Assembly: GCA_009918865.1 (NCBI GenBank)
Contig: RGCY01000078.1
Location: 1-6,021 of the forward strand
DNA: 6,021 nt
Direction of reading: 5' to 3'
Origin: Actinomycetota bacterium
Lineage (GTDB): Bacteria > Actinomycetota > Actinomycetes > S36-B12 > UBA5976
The translations under genes and the position numbers were made by a program. The stretch's first letter is position 1, and every line of letters begins with the position of its first letter. Below are positions 1 to 6,021 of the stretch, piece by piece. Below the pieces are notes generated by a model, which saw only the letters and a program-made list of their open reading frames with translations, had not been told where the DNA came from and searched no databases.

Positions 1-225
1 TGCGTGCGACTGCGCTCACAACTTGATCGAGCCGGCATCTCGTACTCAGTCATTGATATTGAACAAGATGACATCGCAGCCGCGTGGGTGGAACTAGCAA
101 ACGGAGGCAATCGCACTGTGCCAACCCTCCGCTTCGCGGACGACTCGGCACTGACCAATCCATCGGTGATTGCCGTGCAAGCACATCTCGCGGAACTTGC
201 TGCCAAAGCGACCACACACGAGTGA
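1..225 (+). CDS. Mycoredoxin / glutaredoxin-like protein, C-terminal part (5' end outside window)
   Basis: This is a thioredoxin-fold redox protein of the actinobacterial mycoredoxin-1 (Mrx1) type. In that family the enzyme reduces mycothiol mixed disulfides in the cytoplasm. Seen here: the reading frame is open at the left edge, and its first codon (TGC, 1-3) is a Cys followed by VRLR. This matches the second Cys of the family's CxxC active site followed by its LRLK-like helix. The catalytic first Cys and beta-1 lie upstream, outside the window. Further family marks are VIDIE, the NGGNRTVPT stretch with the cis-Pro of the thioredoxin fold, and FADDSALTNPS close to the C-terminus. Mrx1 proteins are about 80-90 residues, so only some 10-20 residues are missing. 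The GTG at position 4 is an internal Val codon, not the start. The stop overlaps the start of the downstream EEP gene. In mycobacteria a mycoredoxin gene also lies near adnAB, so the neighbourhood fits. An ordinary glutaredoxin is the alternative call. Confidence 0.9.
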   Translation, partial: CVRLRSQLDRAGISYSVIDIEQDDIAAAWVELANGGNRTVPTLRFADDSALTNPSVIAVQAHLAELAAKATTHE

Positions 226-1031
226 GCACTCTCCGGCTAGCCACCTGGAACTTGCTGCATGGGCAGCCGGTGGCCGACCCAACCGACTCTCGTGGCATCC
301 GCGAACGACTCATGGCCGGTGCGCGGTCCTTGGATAGCGATGTCGTTGCGGTGCAGGAGGTTGATTGCCGCAGCGAGCGCAGTGGTGGCGTGTGTCAGGT
401 TGATGCAATTGCCGAGGCGATGAATGGACAGGGGCGATTTTGCGCCGCGTTGCGGGGCGTTCCTGGCGAGCATTGGATCCCAGCAGCCGGCCATCTCGAT
501 GACGACATCGGTCCGCGGTACGGCATCGGGCTCATTACTCGATTACCTGTGATTCGCTGGGACAGCATTGCGTTGCCGGCTTCGGCTGCTCGACTTCCGC
601 TACTCGTGCCGACACCCTCTGGTGCGCGCGCCATCGTGGTCAAGGACGAACCGCGCTGGGCAATCGCTGCGGTGATTGAAGGTGCATCCGGGCCGTTTTC
701 TGCCATCTGCACTCACTTGTCGTTTGTCCCAGGTGTGAATCTTCGGCAACTTCGCGCACTCACTGCATGGGCACGCACGCTTCCTGGCCCGCGGTATCTC
801 TTGGGCGATTTGAATCTGCCGCGCTGGGTGTTCACCACTCAACGAACCTGGCGAACCCTGGCACCGATGGCCACCTATCCGGTCGGCACGCCACGGATTC
901 AGTTTGATCACATCGCAGTTGAGCGCGATACCGCGGTCCGCGTACAAGACATGGACACACTTGCCTTACCAGCCGGCGACCACCGCGCGCTGCGCGCGCA
1001 CATTGAGACCGATCTCAATGTGTCACGATGA
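222..1031 (+). CDS. Endonuclease/exonuclease/phosphatase (EEP, DNase I-like fold) family protein
   Basis: A 269-residue metal-dependent phosphoesterase of the EEP superfamily (exonuclease III / DNase I / sphingomyelinase fold); the substrate cannot be told from sequence. The family motifs appear in order: LATWNLLHG (residues 6-14, metal-side Asn10), VVAVQEVD (41-48, metal ligand Glu46), GIGLITRLP (101-109), CTHLSF (163-168, His165), LGDLNLP (194-200, Asp196 and Asn198), FDHIAV (228-233) and GDHRAL (252-257, the Asp253-His254 pair). The catalytic set looks complete, so the enzyme should be active. There is no signal peptide or membrane segment, so it is probably cytoplasmic. The start is GTG at 222, because the WN motif begins only a few residues later. 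The frame stays open upstream to 84, but that stretch lies over the mycoredoxin gene. The GTG overlaps the mycoredoxin stop (GTGA, 222-225), and no clear Shine-Dalgarno is visible, which suggests translational coupling. The 3' end overlaps adnB, on the opposite strand, by 9 bp. DNA nuclease, RNase or small-molecule phosphodiesterase activity are all possible. Confidence 0.9.
   Translation: MSTLRLATWNLLHGQPVADPTDSRGIRERLMAGARSLDSDVVAVQEVDCRSERSGGVCQVDAIAEAMNGQGRFCAALRGVPGEHWIPAAGHLDDDIGPRYGIGLITRLPVIRWDSIALPASAARLPLLVPTPSGARAIVVKDEPRWAIAAVIEGASGPFSAICTHLSFVPGVNLRQLRALTAWARTLPGPRYLLGDLNLPRWVFTTQRTWRTLAPMATYPVGTPRIQFDHIAVERDTAVRVQDMDTLALPAGDHRALRAHIETDLNVSR
984..998. repeat. Short GC-only inverted repeat near the 3' end of the EEP gene
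   Basis: CGCGCG at 984-989 and CGCGCG at 993-998 are separated by CTG, so a six-base-pair stem with a three-base loop can form on either strand. It lies within the codons of the DHRALRAH segment, where GCG/CGC Ala and Arg codons produce it naturally. No T-run follows on either strand, so it is not a standard intrinsic terminator. It lies about 25 bases beyond the adnB stop and about 30 bases before the EEP stop. A role in transcript-end stability at this convergent junction is possible but unsupported. Confidence 0.3.
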
Positions 1032-4000
1032 TGTTGTGCTGAGCAACTCACACAATTCTTCATAACTCGGCAATGAGTCACTGTGCATGTCCGTGGTCCC
1101 AGAGCGCACGTAATGAAATCCTGCACTCACGCGGTCAGCCGGCACACCACGCAACTGCGCCCATGCATAGCGATAAATTGCAAGTTGCACGGGATCCGCA
1201 TCTTGGCGAGCATTCGTTTTCCAGTCGATGATTTCCCACGTGCCATCGTCACACAGGAAGACTGCATCAATGCGTCCCCGAACCGTGACAGACCCAAAGA
1301 CCGCTGTGAATTCCACTTCAACATCCGTTGGTGGCCTGTGTGCAAAGGGGCCAGCCTCAAATGCAGAGATAAGTTCCTGGAGTTGTGAATCATCATGTGG
1401 TTCATCTGAAATGTCATCGACATCGGCTCGGCTGAAAAGCGCGAGTTCACCACGCCACTTGTGCTCAACGTATGCATGGAATTGAGTTCCTCGCGTGGCA
1501 TATTGATTCGTCACACGCGGCATGGGCCGAGCCAGATGCAAGGTGTAACCCTCAGGGTCGGAAAGTAATCGCATGGCATCACTAGCGCTCATGCCCGATG
1601 GCGCAAGCACATCTCGCACGCGCGCAGCACGTTCTCGCCACTGACTTATCAACGTTTCGACATCACGGGTCCACGCAGCCGTTTCTGAATCCAACGACCT
1701 AACATCCACCGCATCGGTAGCCGGGGCCGAATCGCCACTGGTCTCAGCGGATTCCCTCAATTGTCGTTGCGCCTGTCGAACACGTTCAGCTCCTTGCTCA
1801 AGTGCGCGCAATGTTTCATCATCAAGTTTCGGTGGCCATGCGAACGATGAACGAACGATGTCGGGTCGCGAGACACCTTTGTCGGGGTCTTCCACCCAGC
1901 AGTCAATCGTTCCTGCGCCACCATCGTGGACGTACTCCCACATCGTTTTCAACCACGGGGACAATGCCCGGGCATTGACCTGAGTTGGGCCCCATACGTG
2001 TGCGCTGGCCACAACCTGGAATCGAGCGCGTGTGATGGCGACATACGCCAAACGCGTTTCTTCAAGTAGGTCAAGTCCACCCATGTGAATGCCGTAGGCA
2101 TCTTTGTCCTTTGCGCGCGGCCCAGCAGTGCGGTCGGGGTACTGCGGACATACCTCCGCACGCTCCCGGTCTTCGAGCAAGTCTGGGGGTAACGCAATTG
2201 CCGATGACGGCCAGCGCGGCCGTCCACGGCTTGAGGGGAACACCCCATCGACGAGATAGGGCAAGACCACTGCGTCAAACTCCAGCCCCTTACTTGCGTG
2301 CACTGTCATGAGGCGCACGAAGCGTCCGGTGGGTTGCACATCAACACTTGGCACTTTTTCAAAACGAGTGGCATCGTCTAGCCACTTCAAGAAATCGTGC
2401 AGACTGCTTGAACCATCAATGCCAACGAAATCGTCCGCAATATCCATGAGGGTTTCCATGGCGCGCACGCGCGTTGCGACAAGCTGCTCATCACCGAGTC
2501 GCATTTGCACGTCGACTCCCGTGACATGAACGATGCGACGAATGAGTTCTGAAACCGGCTCACCGACGTGGCGACGTAAGGTCCGAATCTCTAGGACAAG
2601 CTCCCTGCACCGCTGTGCTGCAACATCCGACAGGTCGGGCACTTTCTGCCCTTGTGCTATCTCCTCCAACACATCAGACAATGCCGTCACATCCGCTGGG
2701 TCTTGCTCACGCACATGTGCGGCGAGTAAGGCATCAACTGGGGTATCCGAATCCAACTTCTCCCGCGGACTCATTGCTCGCGCGCGACGACCAATCGCTG
2801 CAAAGTCCCGGACCCCAATTGACCATCGCGCACCGGCCAAAACCCGCACGAGCGAGGCATTGTGACCGGGATTGTCAATCAATCTGAGCATTGCAATGAC
2901 ATCCGCAACCTCTGGGCGACTCAAGAGAGCAGTGACGCCAACGACGTCATAGGGAATGCCCTCCACATCCAAGGCTGCAGCAACTCGGCCAAGATCGGCT
3001 GTGACCCGACACAGCACCGCCACCTCGTGTGCAGGATGCACGCTTGTGAGTGTGCGCACTTGTTGAGCGACCCAGCGCGTCTCATCTGCTTGAGTTTCAT
3101 GGCGTGAAAGTGTGAAAGACCCTCGCTTGGACGAGTTAGGGTCAGGCTGCAGTGGTTGAACAAGTGGATGCTTTGCCCGCACAGGTTCACTCACTCGATT
3201 TGCAACTTCAAGAATCTCCGGCGCACATCTGCGCACACGTGTCAGTGGGCTGTGCGTTCCCTTACGACCCCCTACGCCGGTGAAGTCGCTAGTGAACGCA
3301 TCCATGTTGAACACACTTGCTCCACGCCATCCGTAAATTGCTTGACACGGATCTCCTACTGCCATCACCGGATGGTCATCTCCGAATAGGGCTTGGAGCA
3401 TGAGGCGCTGTGCCACAGATGTGTCTTGATACTCATCGAGTAGCACGACCTGGTATTGCTCGCGAAGTTGAGCTTTGAGTTCCGGTTGCCTTTCCGCGAT
3501 GTGCTGCGCCAGCCGTGCAGCGGCGTTCATCTGGTCTGCAAAATCAACCATGAATCGTTCACGTTTGGCAGCAAGCAGTTCCTGCACAAGACCCGCGAGT
3601 TCCATGCGTTGGTGGGCAGTCGCGAGCATGCCCTCCCCCGCTCGCTGCAGGGTCCCAGCTGCTGCGAGTGATTCCAGCCAGACGACTAACGCCTGATCAT
3701 GTGCGATTAAACGTTCCGGCTCAATCAGGCGTTCCGCGAGCAAGTCATCCAACGAAAGAAGGCGCGAGGCCACCGTGGCGGCATTGGGCGAAACATGCTT
3801 GAGCAAAGTTCGAGTTCGCTGCACCACGCGAAACGCCAACTGCCGTCGCGTGACCTCATGCATGAGAGTTGACCCTGGCTCATACCCAATGCGTAAGCCA
3901 TGTTCTGCCAAGAGTCGTTGCGCGAACGAGTGATAGGTCAAAATCGATGGCTCACCGGGTAGTCCGTCGTCACCGTCCGGCGGTATCGGCGGCTGCACTA

Positions 4001-4295
4001 CCGGCGCATTGAACGCTCGAAGGCGTTCAAGTCCGCGCATGCACCGTTGCGAAAACTCACTCGCAGCTTTGTTTGTGAATGTGAGTCCGAGTATGCGCTC
4101 TGGATTGACTTCGCCATTGCCAACCAACCACAGGACGCGCGCCGCCATCACCGTGGTCTTGCCCGAACCGGCGCCAGCAACAACTAGGTGTGGCTGTGCC
4201 GGTGCTGTGATGGCAGCAATCTGTTCATCGGACCACTCCAGTGGCGGCTTTCCGGGCGACGCGAGTAATGCACCAACCTGCGACTCAGTCAGCAT
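1023..4295 (-). CDS. adnB: AdnB-like ATP-dependent helicase/nuclease subunit (UvrD/RecB motor + PD-(D/E)XK nuclease)
   Basis: This is one subunit of the AdnAB motor-nuclease, which unwinds and resects DNA double-strand ends. From ATG 4295 it has 1090 residues, close to the roughly 1100 known for AdnB. The SF1A motifs appear in order: Q motif EWSDEQIAAI (20-29), Walker A AGAGSGKTT (40-48, Lys46), Ia LTFTNKAASEF (71-81), Ib TYHSF (120-124), motif II LLDEYQDTS (285-293, Asp287-Glu288), III AVGDPCQAIYGWRGA (312-326), a divergent motif IV LTRVRRCAPEIL (351-362), V MTVHASKGLEFDAVVLP (663-679) and VI EETRLAYVAITRAR (745-758). A charged helical linker follows at about 825-905. The C-terminal RecB-like nuclease has GTQFH (His940), GRIDAV (Asp1010), IIDWKT (Asp1024, Lys1026) and QxxxY (Gln1037, Tyr1041). 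No cysteine cluster is seen. The frame is open further upstream to 4427, but that region is the 3' end of adnA. ATG 4295 has a G-rich Shine-Dalgarno-like run 5 nt away. ATG 4307 (1094 residues) is the alternative but has GGAGG directly against it. It is the second gene of an adnA-adnB operon, overlapping adnA by 11 nt. A generic UvrD-family helicase is the fallback call. Confidence 0.93.
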   Translation of the reverse strand: MLTESQVGALLASPGKPPLEWSDEQIAAITAPAQPHLVVAGAGSGKTTVMAARVLWLVGNGEVNPERILGLTFTNKAASEFSQRCMRGLERLRAFNAPVVQPPIPPDGDDGLPGEPSILTYHSFAQRLLAEHGLRIGYEPGSTLMHEVTRRQLAFRVVQRTRTLLKHVSPNAATVASRLLSLDDLLAERLIEPERLIAHDQALVVWLESLAAAGTLQRAGEGMLATAHQRMELAGLVQELLAAKRERFMVDFADQMNAAARLAQHIAERQPELKAQLREQYQVVLLDEYQDTSVAQRLMLQALFGDDHPVMAVGDPCQAIYGWRGASVFNMDAFTSDFTGVGGRKGTHSPLTRVRRCAPEILEVANRVSEPVRAKHPLVQPLQPDPNSSKRGSFTLSRHETQADETRWVAQQVRTLTSVHPAHEVAVLCRVTADLGRVAAALDVEGIPYDVVGVTALLSRPEVADVIAMLRLIDNPGHNASLVRVLAGARWSIGVRDFAAIGRRARAMSPREKLDSDTPVDALLAAHVREQDPADVTALSDVLEEIAQGQKVPDLSDVAAQRCRELVLEIRTLRRHVGEPVSELIRRIVHVTGVDVQMRLGDEQLVATRVRAMETLMDIADDFVGIDGSSSLHDFLKWLDDATRFEKVPSVDVQPTGRFVRLMTVHASKGLEFDAVVLPYLVDGVFPSSRGRPRWPSSAIALPPDLLEDRERAEVCPQYPDRTAGPRAKDKDAYGIHMGGLDLLEETRLAYVAITRARFQVVASAHVWGPTQVNARALSPWLKTMWEYVHDGGAGTIDCWVEDPDKGVSRPDIVRSSFAWPPKLDDETLRALEQGAERVRQAQRQLRESAETSGDSAPATDAVDVRSLDSETAAWTRDVETLISQWRERAARVRDVLAPSGMSASDAMRLLSDPEGYTLHLARPMPRVTNQYATRGTQFHAYVEHKWRGELALFSRADVDDISDEPHDDSQLQELISAFEAGPFAHRPPTDVEVEFTAVFGSVTVRGRIDAVFLCDDGTWEIIDWKTNARQDADPVQLAIYRYAWAQLRGVPADRVSAGFHYVRSGTTDMHSDSLPSYEELCELLSTTSS

Positions 4296-6021
4296 CTGCG
4301 CCCCCATCCTCCACCGCAGTCGCAGAGAATCCTTCTGAGACTTGAGCAGGACAGGCTGACTGCAAGGGGCAGAATGTGCAGTGTTCGCCCGGGGTCGCGG
4401 TGAATTCCTCCGCACGAATTGTGTCAACAGATTGCGTCACAACATGAGCAAAATGCGCATCCCCATTGCTACCCGAATCAGCCGCACGTTGAGTTGACAC
4501 CTTTGGCTTCGTCGGGGATTTCGCGCCCGCTCCAACCCGGAGAAACACTAAGCCTGCGTCAACCGAATCAGCAGCCGGCACCTGCTCAACTGTGCCGCTT
4601 CGCACAACCGCTTGATACGTGAGCAGTTGCATGTGCTCAGCAACCTCTTTGGGCGACGGAATTGAATTCTTGGAATTGGTCTTGAAGTCATAAACAGTGA
4701 CATGCTCGCCATCTGCATCTGAACTCACTTGAACTCTGTCCATAGAACCTCGCACGCGCACCTGGCGCACGCGGCCATCAGGTCCAGCAACGTCAAGCAC
4801 GGTGTCAAAAGGAATCTCAACGCCCAGCATGGTGCTTGCGGAAGTCAACTGCTCTTTGTGCCAGACAACAAAACGCTGCATCGCAGCCGTCACTTCGATG
4901 CGCTGGAGAGCGGAAATCCAACGTGCCTCATATGAAACTGAGGGCCACACAGCATCAACCAGAGAGTCCACATCTGGTTCCAACTCAGGGTTCAAGGCAA
5001 TTTGCTCACACAAGGTGTGCACCAATGACCCGAACACCAAAGCAGCGGTCTTCTCAGAGCCGGCTCCCACTTCTCGTTCAAGGAACCAGCGCAAGGCGCA
5101 ATCAGATAAGTCCTTCAATGCCGTTCCCGAAAGTCGCAGAGGGCCATCAGAACGCACGGGAGCGGAGTTCTCGGTGCGAGTTGCCAGACCCCACCATTGT
5201 GATGGGTCTGCGCCGCTGCCAGGGACTTCCGCCAATCGTGCTAGCAACTGCGCTGCGACGTGTCGACGCTCATCGGTTGCATCAGCGGAGCACACCGCTG
5301 TCCGCAACGTTGCCACCACATCCGGCAAGCTCAAATTTCGCACAGACTGTCGGAATTCACGCCGAACAGCCACCTCAGGCATGCGTGAAACAGGTTCGGA
5401 CTCTTCGGAGAAATCTACGAGTTCACGTACGAAAACAGATGGGCGCTGACCGGCTTCCACGGAACTGTGAGCATCCACGGCCGTAACCCAGACTCGATGC
5501 CGAGCGCGAGTCATTGCCACATAGAACAACCGTCGTTCTTCCGCCATGAGCGCCGACGCGGTAAGCCCACCGTCTAAACCGGTCCGGGTCAATTTGTCAG
5601 CAGCGAGCATGCCGCCGCGTGGTCGAACATTCGGCCACACGGAATCTTGCACACCACAGACAAAAACAACATCCCATTCCAACCCCTTCGCACGATGAGC
5701 AGTCATCACCCGCACCTGCTCGACAATCGCGGCCGACACTGTTGCTGACACACCAATGCCTTGTGCGCGCACTTCTTCAACAAATCGCGCGACTGACTTC
5801 GCTTTGGTGTGCGATGCCTTGCGTGCCATGTCAAACAAAGACATCACAGCATCAAGGTCTTGATCGGCCTGCCTACCCGCCGAGCCACCATTGAGCGATG
5901 TGGTGCGAAGGCGAGTTGGCCAGGTGCTACCCACCCCAGCCCACAACTCCCACAACACCTGCTCTGGCGACCCACCACCTGCACGCACCTTTCGTGCAGA
6001 GTCAACGAGTTCATGCCAACG
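4285..6021 (-). CDS. adnA: AdnA-like helicase/nuclease subunit, C-terminal 578 residues (5' end outside window)
   Basis: This is the partner subunit of AdnB, encoded upstream in the same operon as in mycobacteria. The frame is open through the right edge; the GTG at 5988 is internal, since in-frame codons continue to 6021 (RWHELVDSARK). AdnA proteins are about 1050 residues, so roughly the N-terminal 450-500, including Walker A and motif II, are missing. In numbering from 5988, the SF1 motor part shows motif V VMTAHRAKGLEWDVVFV (94-110) and motif VI EERRLFYVAMTRAR (150-163). The PD-(D/E)XK nuclease shows His324 in GSLVHTL, Asp417 in GSMDRV, Asp434 and Lys436 in VYDFKT, and QxxxY at Gln454/Tyr458. 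Four cysteines flank the nuclease core: Cys297 in SDCALRWFLE, then Cys537, Cys540 and Cys546 in a CxxCx5C group. This matches the iron-sulfur staple of AddB-type nucleases, so a [4Fe-4S] cluster is inferred. The nuclease core and motifs look intact. The start and promoter are not visible. The stop at 4287-4285 lies 8 nt inside adnB. Confidence 0.92.
   Translation of the reverse strand, partial: RWHELVDSARKVRAGGGSPEQVLWELWAGVGSTWPTRLRTTSLNGGSAGRQADQDLDAVMSLFDMARKASHTKAKSVARFVEEVRAQGIGVSATVSAAIVEQVRVMTAHRAKGLEWDVVFVCGVQDSVWPNVRPRGGMLAADKLTRTGLDGGLTASALMAEERRLFYVAMTRARHRVWVTAVDAHSSVEAGQRPSVFVRELVDFSEESEPVSRMPEVAVRREFRQSVRNLSLPDVVATLRTAVCSADATDERRHVAAQLLARLAEVPGSGADPSQWWGLATRTENSAPVRSDGPLRLSGTALKDLSDCALRWFLEREVGAGSEKTAALVFGSLVHTLCEQIALNPELEPDVDSLVDAVWPSVSYEARWISALQRIEVTAAMQRFVVWHKEQLTSASTMLGVEIPFDTVLDVAGPDGRVRQVRVRGSMDRVQVSSDADGEHVTVYDFKTNSKNSIPSPKEVAEHMQLLTYQAVVRSGTVEQVPAADSVDAGLVFLRVGAGAKSPTKPKVSTQRAADSGSNGDAHFAHVVTQSVDTIRAEEFTATPGEHCTFCPLQSACPAQVSEGFSATAVEDGGADAD
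4301..4312 (-). promoter_or_regulatory. Candidate ribosome binding site deciding the adnB start
   Basis: Read on the minus strand, GGAGG occupies 4312-4308 and is followed by ATGGGGG (4307-4301) and then the second ATG at 4295. GGAGG touches the first ATG (4307) with no spacer. The GGGGG run lies 5 nt before ATG 4295, and GGAGG lies 12 nt before it. This favours 4295, though either ATG is possible and the products differ by only four residues. The site sits inside the end of adnA, so ribosomes finishing adnA at 4285 could reinitiate directly on adnB. That would help make the two subunits in equal amounts. Confidence 0.5.

Noticed and set aside
84..221. Upstream extension of the EEP reading frame starting at 84
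   Set aside because: This stretch is the mycoredoxin coding region in another frame. The EEP fold starts naturally at GTG 222, a few residues before the WN motif.
1034..1060. Possible terminator for the EEP gene: TTGTG and CACAA (1034-1038, 1051-1055) followed by TTCTT
   Set aside because: The stem is only five A/T-rich pairs with a 12-base loop, followed by an interrupted T-run, and it lies within the conserved adnB frame. It is too weak to call.
1127..1501. 124-codon - strand open frame in another frame of adnB
   Set aside because: It overlaps the AdnB nuclease core (Asp1010, Asp1024, Lys1026), which is clearly the true frame, and its own translation shows no domain.
2401..3200. Possible frameshift or break in the middle of adnB, given the several overlapping open frames there
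   Set aside because: The adnB frame runs unbroken from motif I through motif VI to the nuclease, and the spacing between motifs is normal for a UvrD/RecB-type protein.
4308..4427. N-terminal extension of adnB to 4427
   Set aside because: It overlaps the conserved AdnA CxxCx5C region in another frame, its translation is low-complexity and Arg/Ser/Pro-rich, and a start at 4295 gives the expected family length.
4802..5486. Two long overlapping + strand open frames of about 215 codons antisense to adnA
   Set aside because: They are rich in Ser, Arg, Thr and Pro, have no recognisable motif, and lie entirely opposite the conserved AdnA nuclease domain. They are by-products of its codon usage.

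Overview
The window looks like chromosomal DNA from an actinobacterium (Actinomycetota). The evidence is a mycoredoxin-type glutaredoxin fragment and an adjacent adnA-adnB pair. AdnAB is the heterodimeric helicase-nuclease that processes DNA double-strand breaks in mycobacteria and relatives. By eye the GC content is moderate (around the mid-50s percent, not computed), which is low for classic soil actinobacteria. That could fit an aquatic or otherwise streamlined lineage, but this is inference. Very dense packing supports it: essentially every base is coding.

Layout. On the + strand, positions 1-225 carry the C-terminal part of a mycoredoxin, cut by the window edge at the second Cys of its active-site CxxC. 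Its stop overlaps the GTG start of an endonuclease/exonuclease/phosphatase (EEP) family enzyme at 222-1031, so the two are probably co-transcribed and translationally coupled. On the - strand, a long two-gene operon reads leftward. It begins with adnA (partial, 4285-6021, running off the right edge) and continues into adnB (1023-4295, complete). The adnA stop overlaps the adnB start by 11 nt. The EEP gene and adnB converge and overlap tail-to-tail by 9 bp at 1023-1031.

Function. AdnA and AdnB are each a UvrD/RecB-type superfamily 1 motor fused to a C-terminal PD-(D/E)XK (RecB-like) nuclease. Together they unwind and resect broken DNA ends. AdnB here has all SF1 helicase motifs and an intact nuclease core. 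The visible half of AdnA has helicase motifs V and VI, an intact nuclease core, and a four-cysteine arrangement expected to hold an iron-sulfur cluster. The mycoredoxin would reduce mycothiol-mixed disulfides. The EEP enzyme is a metal-dependent phosphoesterase or nuclease of unknown substrate.

There are no RNA genes, mobile elements, CRISPR arrays or long intergenic regions, and no gap of 300 bases without a gene. I do not see a previously undescribed system. The findings are modest: overlaps, a motif deviation, an asymmetric Fe-S site and an uncharacterised EEP enzyme.
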